Source of the DNA: Paeniglutamicibacter psychrophenolicus | GTDB lineage: Bacteria; Actinomycetota; Actinomycetes; Actinomycetales; Micrococcaceae | DNA length: 64,000 nucleotides | Assembly (NCBI RefSeq): GCF_030812255.1 | Contig: NZ_JAUSSH010000002.1 | Span: 186,001-250,000 of the forward strand | Direction: 5' to 3' | Shown: in pieces, positions 36,027-45,331 of the stretch | Layout: each line of letters begins with the position of its first letter | Numbering within the stretch: position 1 is the first letter of the stretch | Made by a program: the position numbers and the translations under genes | The notes under the pieces: generated by a model | The model's input: only the letters and a program-made list of their open reading frames with translations | The model's database searches: none | Told to the model about the DNA's origin: nothing

Positions 36027-37034
36027 ATGGCAGCAACCAACATTGAAACCTGGCAATCGGCCACCGTCAAACAGGTGGTACCGGTCGCCGACGGCATTGC
36101 ACGCATCGTGCTCGAACCCTCCCTGCCGCTCAAGGCCGAACCGGGATCGCACGTGGACCTGATGGTCAAGATCGACGGGGAGCCGGCCAAGCGCTCCTAC
36201 TCGGTGGTGGAGTCGAACCACGACGGCACCCGGCTGGTGATCAGCGTGATGAAGGCGCCGCTCTCGCGGGGAGGCTCGATCTTCATGCACGGCCTGGTGC
36301 CGGGGCAGCGACTTGAAATCACGCAGCCGCTGCAGAACTTCCCGCTGCGCGTCGGCGCCCGGCGCTACATCCTGCTCGCCGGAGGCATCGGCATCACCGC
36401 AATCGCCAACATGGCAGCGGTGCTCAAACGGCTGAAGGCCGACTACACGCTGGTGTACGTCGGACGCAGCCGCAGCGCCATGGCGTACCTGAAAAAACTG
36501 TCCGAACTGCACGGCGAGCGTCTCGAGGTGCACGTCGACGACGAGGGCTCCTCGCTGGGCGTCCCCGCGCTGGTGGACCGCGCGGATGCGGACACCGAGC
36601 TGTACATGTGCGGGCCGATCCGGCTGATGGACGCGGTGCGCCGCAGCTGGGTCGGGCGCGAACTGGACTTGCCCAACCTTCGTTACGAGACCTTCGGCAA
36701 CAGCGGCTGGTACGATCCCGAGGAATTCATCGTCAGGGTTCCCAAGCTCAACCTGGAGGTCAAGGTCCCCCAGGGCCGCTCCATGCTCGAGGCCCTCGAG
36801 GACGCGGGCGCGGAGATGATGTTCGACTGCCGCAAGGGCGAATGCGGGCTCTGCGAGGTCCGCATCACCGAGCTCTCCGGAGCCATCGACCACCGCGATG
36901 TGTTCTATTCCGAGCGCCAGCAGCGCCAGGGCACGAAGATGAACTGCTGCGTCTCGCGCGCCGTCACCTCCCCGACAGGTTCCCGGAGCGATGCGGGCGC
37001 CGGACCGGCGGTCATCACGATCGAACCGAACTAG
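36027..37034 (+). CDS. vanB: Vanillate monooxygenase reductase subunit
   Basis: 335 residues: FAD/NADH-binding ferredoxin-reductase domain (1 to about 230) and a C-terminal plant-type ferredoxin. KRSYSVVESNHDGTRLVISV is the flavin segment, ILLAGGIGITAIANMA the nucleotide segment, and DCRKGECGLC plus the later Cys of MNCCVSRA bind [2Fe-2S]. It passes electrons from NADH to VanA. Start 36027 lies 36 nt after vanA. No vanK-type transporter follows. Confidence 0.9.
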   Translation: MAATNIETWQSATVKQVVPVADGIARIVLEPSLPLKAEPGSHVDLMVKIDGEPAKRSYSVVESNHDGTRLVISVMKAPLSRGGSIFMHGLVPGQRLEITQPLQNFPLRVGARRYILLAGGIGITAIANMAAVLKRLKADYTLVYVGRSRSAMAYLKKLSELHGERLEVHVDDEGSSLGVPALVDRADADTELYMCGPIRLMDAVRRSWVGRELDLPNLRYETFGNSGWYDPEEFIVRVPKLNLEVKVPQGRSMLEALEDAGAEMMFDCRKGECGLCEVRITELSGAIDHRDVFYSERQQRQGTKMNCCVSRAVTSPTGSRSDAGAGPAVITIEPN

Positions 37035-37350
37035 CCGCAGCCGCCCTGGAATCCACCCGACAGGCCCAAGGGCCGCTTCAACGACGACCGGGCCATCGCC
37101 GAGATGACAACCGACCACGGGAGCGGCGCCGAGCGCACCTGGACAAGACGAAGACGACCACATGCCGCCCGATCGCCACCGGCGGCACCCATTGACCCGG
37201 CTGACCGGTGCCAGCGGGTAGCAAAGGCGCGAAAAGTACTTTTGTCCCCGCCGGTGCCGTTGATGCGAGGACCTTGGTTCGGCGGAAAAGAATCTTGATT
37301 CGTTGAAAGATTCGGCGTGCCACGGGGCAGTAGCCACTCTTGTTCATTCG

Positions 37351-37388
37351 GTACACAGAAGTACACCGAGTACACCGAAGTACACAGG
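37351..37388. repeat. Short tandem repeat, four units of 9-10 bp
   Basis: Units GTACACAGAA, GTACACCGA, GTACACCGAA, GTACACAGG follow directly on each other. The array abuts the truncated end of the VOC remnant. Confidence 0.75.
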
Positions 37389-37414
37389 GGGTTCCATGGT
37401 TGGGCGAAATCCAA

Positions 37415-37513
37415 CGCCCCCACCTCGGCGTCGAAGACCGCGCGGTAGAAGTCGCCCAGCCGCTTGGCGTCCTTGGGAAGAATCGCGCTGTGGTTGATTC
37501 CGCCCAGCAGCAT
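37415..37513 (-). pseudogene. VOC-family gene remnant (N-terminal 33 codons)
   Basis: On the minus strand the frame from ATG 37513 begins MLLGGINHSAILPKDAKRL and continues GDFYRAVFDAEVGA, aligning with the first 33 residues of the intact VOC protein at 34077 (MLLDGVNHIAIISNDVGKL, GEFYRKVFDAQVG). Similarity then stops abruptly and the frame runs into unrelated sequence. It is a truncated paralogue or ancient duplicate flanking vanAB on its other side. Confidence 0.65.
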
Positions 37514-37866
37514 GGTTTGTCCGATCCGTTGGCCGTGGGTGCGATGCGGCTCCTGTTGCCCTATCGCCATGGGGCGCCATGAGGCGGAGAATTCACGGGC
37601 ACGGGGAGTTTCCCTGGCCTCGGGTAGGGCCTGGAAAGCATTGATCAATAACCCTTTCTCGAGGAAATATCCAGAGCATGGTCCTGGTTCACGAAATGTT
37701 TAAGAAAAGGCTGGACAAAAACATTGGTACCGGCGAGTAAGAGCGTTCTTTGTATCTACAACCGTTTTTTGCGTGCGTAACACGAAGTACCAAGTTAGGC
37801 TCGCCTGCGGATGATCATCCCCGCAATTTCGCTTCAAGACCCAAGTCCATCCAAGGAGATGTCCAC

Positions 37867-39033
37867 GTGTCGAAAAACGTCAACGGGAGAAAATTCACCG
37901 CCGCCGTCATGGCCGGTGCCTTTGCACTCAGCCTTCCATTTGCGGGAGTCGCCCCGGCAACCGCCGATGCAAACTTCCCCAGTGTTGAGGGAACCACAAA
38001 TACCTCCAGCATCCTGTCCTATGCGGATGTCGTGTCGGAGATGCTCAAGCTCGAGAAGACATCCCGGTTCAACGTCGATGTCTTCACCCTGACCGAGGCC
38101 GGCATGGCGGTGAACACGTCCGAGCAGGGGCGTGACCTGTATGTTGCAACGGTGGGCACAGGGCCGAAGCACGTGTGGCTCCAGGGCAGGATCCACGGCA
38201 ACGAACCGTACGGCGCCGAGGCCCTGCTGCAGGTGCTGAAGGACGTGGGTACCAACGGGTCGGCCGACTACGAGCTGCTCCGCAAGGAATTCACGCTGCA
38301 CTTCATCCCCAACTACAACCCGGATGGATCCGAGGCGAATATCCGCCACACGATCCTGTGGGATCAGATATCCAACAAGCCGCTGCTCGGTGCCAACGGG
38401 CGCGAGCGCCTGATCGACCTCAACCGAGATTGGACGCCCACCGGATTCGCTGCCAAGGAGTCCCTGGCCTTCTACGAGTACTGGACCACGGTCAAGCCCG
38501 ACTATGGAATCGACATCCACCACCAGGGCCTGAAGAAGCAGTGGGAAACCGGCGATGACGTGACGTTCTCGTTGGGCATCTCGCTGGCACCGAACGGACC
38601 GACGCTTCCTGGCATCAAGGATGGTCTCTACAACGACCAGACCCGCCAGATGAATGTCCACGTCTATGATTCACTCAGGAAGTACGGGTTCGTCAACACC
38701 GACCGCTACCAGGTCGGCAACGGCATGGAGATCGACATCAAGGGCGGCGTCGTCTCGGCGATGATGCTCGGCCTTGACTACAAGGGCATGAACCCCACCG
38801 GCCACTCCAACCCGGTGGTGTTCTTCGAGACCTCCGGCAACACCTCCAACGGCAGCCTGGGACAGAAGGCACGCGGCAAGTCCATCAAGCAGAACGCGCT
38901 TGCCGTCAAGGAGCTGCTAACTGGAATTGCCAGCGGCGCCGTTGACAAGGTGGATCCTGACCGCTGGGAGGAAATCCCGCACCAGCCGGTCACCGGATAC
39001 AACACGGACTACGCAGGGAACATCCCGAAGTAG
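37867..39033 (+). CDS. Secreted M14-family zinc carboxypeptidase
   Basis: 388 residues from GTG 37867, which follows AAGGAGA at 8-nt spacing. A signal peptide (basic KNVNGRKF, hydrophobic AVMAGAFALSLPFAG, Ala-rich cleavage region PATADA) directs export. M14 metal ligands are visible: His and Glu of RIHGNEPYG, and the second His in GIDIHHQG. The substrate-binding segment LIDLNRDW and the catalytic Glu in VVFFETSG are also present. It likely trims peptides or peptidoglycan-type stems outside the cell. It stands alone between a decayed region and a strong terminator. Confidence 0.82.
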   Translation: MSKNVNGRKFTAAVMAGAFALSLPFAGVAPATADANFPSVEGTTNTSSILSYADVVSEMLKLEKTSRFNVDVFTLTEAGMAVNTSEQGRDLYVATVGTGPKHVWLQGRIHGNEPYGAEALLQVLKDVGTNGSADYELLRKEFTLHFIPNYNPDGSEANIRHTILWDQISNKPLLGANGRERLIDLNRDWTPTGFAAKESLAFYEYWTTVKPDYGIDIHHQGLKKQWETGDDVTFSLGISLAPNGPTLPGIKDGLYNDQTRQMNVHVYDSLRKYGFVNTDRYQVGNGMEIDIKGGVVSAMMLGLDYKGMNPTGHSNPVVFFETSGNTSNGSLGQKARGKSIKQNALAVKELLTGIASGAVDKVDPDRWEEIPHQPVTGYNTDYAGNIPK

Positions 39034-39093
39034 ACAAGATCGCGACCAAGCCGCCACGAGGTCGACCCAGGCATGGCCGGCGCATGCAGAACT

Positions 39094-39135
39094 ACAGCGA
39101 CCCCGGACGATTACCTCAACGTCCGGGGTCGCTGT
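39094..39135 (+). terminator. Terminator of the M14 carboxypeptidase gene
   Basis: ACAGCGACCCCGGACG (39094-39109) pairs perfectly with 39120-39135 across a 10-nt loop (16-bp stem). A short GTTG tail follows. Confidence 0.75.
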
Positions 39136-40015
39136 CGTTGCCCGGAAGCCCGGGGGATGTTCTGCGGTGCCCTGTTCGGCTCAGGGCTCCCAGACCGCTG
39201 CCGCTCCCCGGACAGCGCCGCGGATAGAGGTGTGCAGCGCTAAGGCTGCGGCTGGTGCCAAACCCGAGCCTCGGGGTCCACCGCGTCCAGCGGGGCCGGG
39301 AAGCTGGACATTGCCGGAATCTCTTAATGGGTCTCCCGCATGTTGCTGAACCTCGGGGGAGTCGGTGTTCCCCTTGGGTGAAGGTGAGGGAAGCACGCCC
39401 AGGGAAGAGGGGCTAATACATCCCGAGGACCGCCAGGCTGGGCTGGACGGGAAGCACCGGCGTGGAGAAGCCGTGGCGCGGCCGTCGACAAGCATGCGGA
39501 GGCGCGGACAACCCTGCGGATGCATGGAGCCGAATCATGCATTTCATCGTCCGGGGAGCCCGTCAAGGTGCGACTTGGGAAAGGTACCCGTTCCAAAACA
39601 GGGAATCCGGTCTCATCCGGACCGGCAAAGCGGACAACGATGCCCGGTATGGAACGTGTCGTCCATACCGGGCCTCGAGGTTCCTGCAGGAACTCAGTGT
39701 TGAAGCGCCTCACTGCCTTCACGGCGCAAGGGTTCGGAAGCCGGGGTCGGGCCATCTTGGCCCATGTCGGCATCCAGGCTTTGGATGCCGACATGGCATG
39801 GGCCCATCTGTCAGGGCCTGGGCCCGCAGCCAGGATCCCGTCGTCGATGCAGGCCCTGCTCGGGTCGATGCTCGCGATTCTCTAGGTTCTCCATTTTGCC
39901 CGCGGATAGCGGCAAGATGCGAAAGATGTCGAGCGGAAGTTCCACCAGGATTGCTCCCACTCGACACGCTTCCCTCGACTACGTGAGCGAGACCTTTCAT
40001 GAAGAGGTTGCCCGA
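39136..40015. other. Hairpin-rich gene-free stretch
   Basis: No frame here has a family match or good start signal. Two further perfect hairpins are present: GCCCGGTATGGA at 39642-39653 with its complement at 39662-39673 (12 bp, 8-nt loop), and CCATGTCGGCATCCA at 39762-39776 with its complement at 39782-39796 (15 bp, 5-nt loop). The repeated word ATGCAT (about 39519 and 39536) flanks 11 bases. It could hold a structured RNA or be decayed DNA. Confidence 0.5.
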
Positions 40016-41284
40016 TTACACCAGCGCGTAGTTCTTGAAAGCGCTGTAGCTTCGTTGAATGGCGATCTGATCGGCTAGATACTTGGCATCATGCCAGACG
40101 CCCCAAATGAAACTCGATCCTCGGCGTGACTGCCAGGGAAGACCAAGGAAGTAGACCCCGGCCTCCGCCGAGACCCCTCGCTGATGAATCGGGCGTCCGG
40201 ATTCGTCGAATGCGTCGACCTTCAGCCAGCTGTAGTCGAAACCGAAACCAGTCGCCCACAGAACCGTGGACACACCGGCCTCTGCAAGATCAAGCTCCAA
40301 GATCGGATCGGTCACGCATTGAGGATCTGCACCCAGGACTCGGGCTTCTGGTTCCTCGGGCAGGTCGATTCCGTTTCGCAGGATGTAGGCGTCGGCTTCG
40401 TCGAGCAGCGAAAGATAGTTGGCATCGCCATCGGCGATGTTCCGGGCCAGATCGTCGTTGAAAGTCATGGTTCCCCCGTCGTACGAGGAAGCCCGTCCCA
40501 CCAACTTGATTCCGCTCTCTGCCAGCTCCCGGAAATCAATGGTGTGCCCACCCCGGGCGCCGCTGACGGCTATGGTGACGTGCTCGGCTCCGATCGGCGG
40601 GGCCGCGGCTTCCCACTTGTTCAACACGCCGAGCCACCACACGAAGTCGCGGCCGCGGTAGCTCCGCGGGGGCCGGTCGTGTGGTCCGACGGCCAAATAG
40701 ACTTGGCGCCCGAAACGCTGCAGCTCGTCGGCTATCTGGACACCGGAAGAGCCTGCGCCGACCACGAGGACGGCTCCGGAAGGAAGCTGTTGCGGATTGC
40801 GGTAACTGCTGGAGTGGAGCTGATGGAGGCGGGCGGATTGAGGGACCAGGGCAGGGATGATCGGTTTCTGGAACGCGCCAGTGGCGGCCACGACAAAGGC
40901 GGCGTCGATGATGCCTTCGGAAGTCTCCACGCGGAAACCGGATTCGCCTTCCTTCTTGTTGACCTGCTGCACCTCGACTCCGCATCGGATGGGGGCATTG
41001 AACGCGGCCGCGTAGTCCTCGAAATATTCTGCCACCTGATCTTTCGTGGCAAATTCATCAGGGTCGACATCGTTGAAATCCATGCCGGGAAAGCGGTCGT
41101 GCCAAGCCGGGCCATTGGCCACCAACGAATCCCAGCGTTCCGAGCGCCAGCGTTCGGCAACCCGGTTTCGCTCAAGGACGATATGGGGCACGTTCATTTT
41201 GGTCAGGTGCTCGCTCATCGCCACACCGGCCTGGCCGGCGCCCACGACGAGGACCTCCGTCGCCTCTGGCTGCATATTCGACAT
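40016..41284 (-). CDS. Flavin-containing monooxygenase-like NAD(P)/FAD oxidoreductase
   Basis: 422 residues. FAD loop VVGAGQAG at 13-20, NADP loop VVGAGSSGVQIADEL in the middle, and the FMO/YUCCA-type ATGFGFDYSWL near the C terminus. Such enzymes oxygenate N, S or carbonyl carbon of small substrates, and some decarboxylate oxo acids. GGAG lies before ATG 41284. It is divergent from the RidA-DUF1028-M20-aspartase operon across 348 bp and may act on the same compound class; the substrate is unknown. Confidence 0.75.
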   Translation of the reverse strand: MSNMQPEATEVLVVGAGQAGVAMSEHLTKMNVPHIVLERNRVAERWRSERWDSLVANGPAWHDRFPGMDFNDVDPDEFATKDQVAEYFEDYAAAFNAPIRCGVEVQQVNKKEGESGFRVETSEGIIDAAFVVAATGAFQKPIIPALVPQSARLHQLHSSSYRNPQQLPSGAVLVVGAGSSGVQIADELQRFGRQVYLAVGPHDRPPRSYRGRDFVWWLGVLNKWEAAAPPIGAEHVTIAVSGARGGHTIDFRELAESGIKLVGRASSYDGGTMTFNDDLARNIADGDANYLSLLDEADAYILRNGIDLPEEPEARVLGADPQCVTDPILELDLAEAGVSTVLWATGFGFDYSWLKVDAFDESGRPIHQRGVSAEAGVYFLGLPWQSRRGSSFIWGVWHDAKYLADQIAIQRSYSAFKNYALV

Positions 41285-41632
41285 TCCGATTCTCCGCTCG
41301 AATGGTTGTAATGGTTCGGGTGACTGCGGCGAGAATTTCCTAGCGGCAGGTGTTGTCCCCGGTGAGGGCGGCTGTTCCCGATTGATTCAAGCAAACGGCA
41401 GGTTGAGAACCGCTGTCCAATATCTGTTGGCGACGAAGCGCATCACTAAATTAGATTTGAGCCGACTGGGTGCATCACATGATCAAATGATCGCCTCCTG
41501 GTGCGGCAAGTCTTCAATGATCTGTTTTTGAGATTCAGTTGCTCTGATTTAGCTGCTTTACGGATGCCTTCGGGGTGGCCACAATGGTGCCATACGAACA
41601 TTTCGGGAACCCTCCAGAGAAACGGAATTGCC
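41285..41632. promoter_or_regulatory. Divergent promoter region with GATCA dyad
   Basis: 348 bp between divergent genes, less GC-rich than its surroundings. GATCA-aa-TGATC (41481-41492) is a perfect dyad and may be an operator for the nearby LysR regulator or another factor. No gene is seen. Confidence 0.4.
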
Positions 41633-42058
41633 ATGTCGACACACCAGCGCCTGCGAAAGTTCAACACCAAGGACACCTATCCGGAACAAAACCTGGACAA
41701 CGACCTGTGCCAAGCGGTCGTGGCCAATGGCGTGGTCTATCTGCGTGGCCAGATCGGGCAGGACCTGGAAACCCGCGAGTCCGTGGGCATTGGTGATGTC
41801 GAGGCCCAGGCCGAGAAGGCCATGGCGAACATCAAGATGCTGCTTGAAGAAGCGGGCAGCGGCCTTGAAGACATCGTGAAGGTCACCGTTTACCTCATCG
41901 ATCCCCGCTACCGCGAGGCTGTGTACCGTGTCATGGGCAAGTGGCTCAAGGGTGTCTACCCCGTATCCACCGGCATTGTCGTCCAAGCACTGGCGCGCCC
42001 CGAATGGTTGGTTGAGATTGATGCCACCGCCGTGATTTCCGAGGGAGCCTCCAAATGA
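41633..42058 (+). CDS. RidA-family protein
   Basis: 141 residues, YjgF/YER057c/UK114 fold. GVVYLRGQIGQD, ANIKMLLEEAGSGLEDIVKVTVYLID and RPEWLVEIDATAVI fit the family; the Arg that salt-bridges substrate carboxylates (VTVYLIDPRYR region) should be checked structurally. RidA proteins hydrolyse reactive enamine/imine intermediates released by PLP or flavin enzymes. The first gene of an operon, it overlaps DUF1028 by 4 bp, so it probably cleans up an imine or enamine formed in this pathway. Confidence 0.82.
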   Translation: MSTHQRLRKFNTKDTYPEQNLDNDLCQAVVANGVVYLRGQIGQDLETRESVGIGDVEAQAEKAMANIKMLLEEAGSGLEDIVKVTVYLIDPRYREAVYRVMGKWLKGVYPVSTGIVVQALARPEWLVEIDATAVISEGASK

Positions 42059-42726
42059 CGTTCAGCATTGTCGCCCGCGACCAGCACGGCCGCATCGGCA
42101 TGGCAGTGAGCTCGTCGTCTCCTGCCGTCGCAGCACGATGCACCCATTTGCGGGACGGAATCGGTGCGGTCAGTTCACAGAACATCACGGATCCCCGGCT
42201 CGGGACCCACATCCTGGACCTGTTGGAGGCCGGGCACGGGGCCGATTCCGCCATCCAGGCAGCACTCGAGAACTATGCGGACGCGGACTATCGACAACTG
42301 GTGGTGCTCGATGCACACGGCGGCGTCGCGGTGCATCACGGGAAGCACACGTTGGGCGTGCATGGCAGCGGCCAGGGGACGCATAGCGTCGCCGCAGGCA
42401 ACATGTTGAGCGGCTCGCATATTCCCCAGGCCATGTGCGATGCATTTGAGCAGTCCGAAGGCGAGCTGGAGGAGCGCCTGCTGGCCGGCCTTCAGGCTGC
42501 ATTGTCCGCCGGAGGCGAGGAGGGCCCGGTTCACTCCGCGGGAATGGCGGTGGTTTCAGGGCACGGCTGGCGTGATACCGACCTTCGGGTCGACTGGCAT
42601 GAGGATCCCATCGCCGAACTAGGTCGACTGCTCGGTGTGTGGTCGCCGCAGCGAAACGACTACGTGGTCCGGGGACTGGACCCCTCCGCTTCCGTCGGTT
42701 ATGGAGTGCCCGGCGATGAGCGCTGA
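42055..42726 (+). CDS. DUF1028 (Ntn-hydrolase-like) family protein
   Basis: 223 residues. The DUF1028 opening MTFSIVARDQHGRIGMAVSSSSPAVAARC and the motif QNITDPRLGTHILDLLEAG are visible; the family shares the fold of N-terminal nucleophile hydrolases, but its reactions are poorly known. It overlaps the RidA gene by 4 bp and the M20 gene by 11 bp, so it is firmly part of this operon. An amidase-type reaction upstream of the M20 hydrolase is possible. Confidence 0.8.
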   Translation: MTFSIVARDQHGRIGMAVSSSSPAVAARCTHLRDGIGAVSSQNITDPRLGTHILDLLEAGHGADSAIQAALENYADADYRQLVVLDAHGGVAVHHGKHTLGVHGSGQGTHSVAAGNMLSGSHIPQAMCDAFEQSEGELEERLLAGLQAALSAGGEEGPVHSAGMAVVSGHGWRDTDLRVDWHEDPIAELGRLLGVWSPQRNDYVVRGLDPSASVGYGVPGDER

Positions 42727-43882
42727 AACCATGGCAGCGGCAGGCGCCGGAGCCCTGAAACCGGAAGACAAGCGGCGGGTGCTGGACACCGTGCGCGAAC
42801 ACCAGGCCGAACTCATCGGGTTGTCTGAACGGCTGCACGCCAACCCGGAACTCGGATGGCAAGAACACCAGGCGGCAGAGTGGACAGCTAGCTATCTTGA
42901 AAGTCGCGGTTTTGCCGTCGAACGCGGCTACCTGGGCTTTGATACAGCCATTCGAGCCGTGTACGGCAGCGGCAGCCGCCGGGTGGGGCTGATGGCCGAA
43001 TACGATGCGCTGCCCGGGCTGGGACATGCCTGCGGACACAACATCATCACCGCGATGTCATGCGGAGCGGCCGTGGCGCTCTCCGCTTTCGCCGATGCGC
43101 GCGACTTGACCGTCGAGGTCTACGGAACGCCGGCCGAGGAAGGCGGCGGCGGAAAAATTGAGTTGCTCAAGAAGGGTGCTTTCCGGGGACTGGACCTGGC
43201 CATGATGGCCCACCCGAGTCCGGTTGATTCGGCAGAGGCCAGTCCGTATGCCGTCGCACACAACCACGTCGTTTTTGAAGGAAAGGCGGCCCATGCTGCC
43301 GCGTATCCGGAGCAGGGCATCAACGCCAACGACGCGTTCATCGTCTCCCAGGTGGCCCTGGGCCTGTTGCGCCAGCAATTGCCGTCGCAGACCCGTGTCC
43401 ACGGCGTGCAGACGCGCGGCGGGGAAGCTCCCAACGCGATCCCGGAACGAACCGAGGGGCGTTGGTATGTCCGCGCGCAGACACTGAAGGATCTTGAGGG
43501 CCTCGAATCGCGTGTGGCCCGTTGCTTCGAAGCCGGGGCCTTGGCGACCGGTTGCGAATTGACCATCACTCCGGAGTCCGAGCCGTATTCGGAGTTTCGC
43601 ACCGAGCAGCGTGCGCTCGACATCTATGTGAAACATGCACTCGAGCTTGGACGCCGGTTCGATGCGCCGCCGGAGCAGGCCACGATGAACCGGGCGTCCA
43701 CGGACATGGGCAACGTGTCCCAGGTAGTTCCGGCCATCCACCCATACATAGGCCTGGGGTGCTACCCCGTGGCCAATCACCAAAAAGAATTTGCCGCTCA
43801 TTGCGTGGGCGACGATGCAAACCGAGCCATCCACGACGGATCAGTTCTGCTTGCCCTGACGGGACTGGATTATCTGGGCTGA
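42716..43882 (+). CDS. M20D-family amidohydrolase (AbgB/IAA-amino-acid hydrolase-like)
   Basis: 388 residues, two-domain metallopeptidase-like hydrolase. Metal-binding motifs include MAEYDALPGLGHACGHN (Asp/His), GTPAEEGGGGK (catalytic Glu pair) and AMMAHPSP. The inserted dimerisation domain carries HNHVVFEGKAAHAAAYPEQGINA. M20D enzymes cleave N-acyl or N-aroyl amino acids (for example p-aminobenzoyl-glutamate, indoleacetyl-aspartate). It lies 26 nt upstream of an aspartase, which makes an N-acyl-aspartate substrate attractive, though unproven. Confidence 0.8.
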   Translation: MSAETMAAAGAGALKPEDKRRVLDTVREHQAELIGLSERLHANPELGWQEHQAAEWTASYLESRGFAVERGYLGFDTAIRAVYGSGSRRVGLMAEYDALPGLGHACGHNIITAMSCGAAVALSAFADARDLTVEVYGTPAEEGGGGKIELLKKGAFRGLDLAMMAHPSPVDSAEASPYAVAHNHVVFEGKAAHAAAYPEQGINANDAFIVSQVALGLLRQQLPSQTRVHGVQTRGGEAPNAIPERTEGRWYVRAQTLKDLEGLESRVARCFEAGALATGCELTITPESEPYSEFRTEQRALDIYVKHALELGRRFDAPPEQATMNRASTDMGNVSQVVPAIHPYIGLGCYPVANHQKEFAAHCVGDDANRAIHDGSVLLALTGLDYLG

Positions 43883-43908
43883 AAGCCCCCAAGCAAGGAG
43901 ACAAGAAA

Positions 43909-45324
43909 ATGAGCAGCATCACCGCAACGAGGGACGGCACCGTACGGGTCGAAGCGGACAGCCTCGGGGAACGCAGTGTGCCCGCGGAGGCCTATTGGGG
44001 GATCAGCACCCTGCGTGCCTTGGAGAATTTTCCGGTAAGCCGGCGAACGATCGGGAGCATGCGTTCACTGATCTGGGCCCTGGGCTCGGTGAAGTATGCG
44101 GCCGTGCGTGCCAATGAAGAGCTCGGACTGATCGATCCGGCCAGTTCCCTGGCTGTGCAACAGGCCGCCCGGGAAGTCATGGACGGAAAGTTCGACGACC
44201 AGTTCATTGTTGACCGGATCCAAGGGGGTGCGGGTACAAGCACAAACATGAATGCCAACGAGGTGGTGGCCAACAGGGCGCTGGAAATCCTGGGCCATGC
44301 CAAGGGCGAGTACCAGTATTTGCATCCCATTGACGTGGTCAATCGCAGCCAGTCCACGAACGACGTGTATCCGACGGCGCTGAAGCTTGCACTTCAGCGC
44401 GAATTGGCGATGCTGATGGACGAACACGAGAAGCTCACCGCAGCGTTCGCCGCAAAGGGCCTGGAATTCGCACACATCCTGAAGATCGGCCGGACCCAAC
44501 TTCAGGATGCCGTTCCCATGACCCTGGGCCAGGAGTTCGGTGCTTTTGCCGAGACGTTGCGTGAGGACCGGCTGCGGATCGCTGAGCTGGCGACCCATCT
44601 AGGCGAATCCAATTTGGGTGCCACAGCCATCGGGACCGGTATCACTGCACCGCACGAATACCGGAACCTCGTGATCCAGCAATTGTGCGACGTGACCGGC
44701 ATGAAGCTGACTTCGGCGACCAACTTGGTTGAAGCCACGAGCGATACCGGGGTTTTCATGCTGGTTTCCGGCATCATCAAGCGCACTGCCGTCAAGCTCT
44801 CGAAAATCTGCAACGATCTGCGACTGCTGTCGTCCGGACCGCAGGCCGGATTGGGGGAGATCTTCCTGCCGGCGGTTCAAGCCGGATCATCGATCATGCC
44901 CGGCAAGGTCAATCCGGTGATCCCCGAGATGGTCAGCCAGGTTGCCTTCCGGGTGGTTGGCGCCGACACCACAGTGACGATGGCTGCCGAAGCGGGCCAA
45001 CTTCAATTGAATGCATTCGAGCCGGTGATGGCAGATGCCCTGTTCGAATCCATTCAATGGCTCACCTCGGCCTGTTCGATTCTCCGCACCCGTTGCGTGG
45101 ACGGCATCGAAGCCAACCTGCCCGTCCTGCAGCAACGCATGGTTGAGTCGGTGAGTGTGGTGACCGGGCTTGCGCCGCTCATTGGTTATGCCGCGGCTGC
45201 GGAGCTGGCCAAGGAAGCCTTGGCGACGAATCAAGGCATTGCCGCCCTGGTCGCAAAGAAAGGGTTGGTTGAGGCGGACCGTTTGCTTGAGGCGTTATCC
45301 CCGCAGGCCTTGGCGGGAGCGTAG
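43909..45324 (+). CDS. aspA: Aspartate ammonia-lyase
   Basis: 471 residues, fumarase/aspartase superfamily. DSLGERSVPAEAYWGISTLRALENFP is the class II opening, GGAGTSTNMNANEV and SQSTNDVYPTA are substrate loops, and GSSIMPGKVNPVIPE is the mobile catalytic signature. The Thr-Asn-Met and Lys-Val-Asn patterns suit aspartase over argininosuccinate lyase; fumarase cannot be fully excluded. It deaminates aspartate to fumarate. AAGGAG precedes ATG 43909. It ends the operon before a very strong terminator. Confidence 0.82.
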   Translation: MSSITATRDGTVRVEADSLGERSVPAEAYWGISTLRALENFPVSRRTIGSMRSLIWALGSVKYAAVRANEELGLIDPASSLAVQQAAREVMDGKFDDQFIVDRIQGGAGTSTNMNANEVVANRALEILGHAKGEYQYLHPIDVVNRSQSTNDVYPTALKLALQRELAMLMDEHEKLTAAFAAKGLEFAHILKIGRTQLQDAVPMTLGQEFGAFAETLREDRLRIAELATHLGESNLGATAIGTGITAPHEYRNLVIQQLCDVTGMKLTSATNLVEATSDTGVFMLVSGIIKRTAVKLSKICNDLRLLSSGPQAGLGEIFLPAVQAGSSIMPGKVNPVIPEMVSQVAFRVVGADTTVTMAAEAGQLQLNAFEPVMADALFESIQWLTSACSILRTRCVDGIEANLPVLQQRMVESVSVVTGLAPLIGYAAAAELAKEALATNQGIAALVAKKGLVEADRLLEALSPQALAGA

Positions 45325-45331
45325 CCGGTAA

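Larger units (their letters stand above)
37035..37866. other. Gene-poor region with decayed sequence between vanB and the M14 gene
   Basis: No intact gene is visible. It holds a VOC gene remnant (37415-37513) and a short tandem repeat (37351-37388). The last 150 bp are A/T-rich (AAATGTTTAAGAAAAG, TTTTTTGCG) and probably hold the promoter of the secreted carboxypeptidase. Confidence 0.6.

Noticed and set aside
37351-37388. Possible CRISPR repeats
   Set aside because: Units are 9-10 bp and directly adjacent with no spacers and no cas genes; it is a simple tandem repeat.
39462-39986. A 174-codon plus-strand open frame in the hairpin-rich gap
   Set aside because: No ribosome binding site, no domain, Cys/Arg/Pro-rich composition and perfect hairpins running through it.
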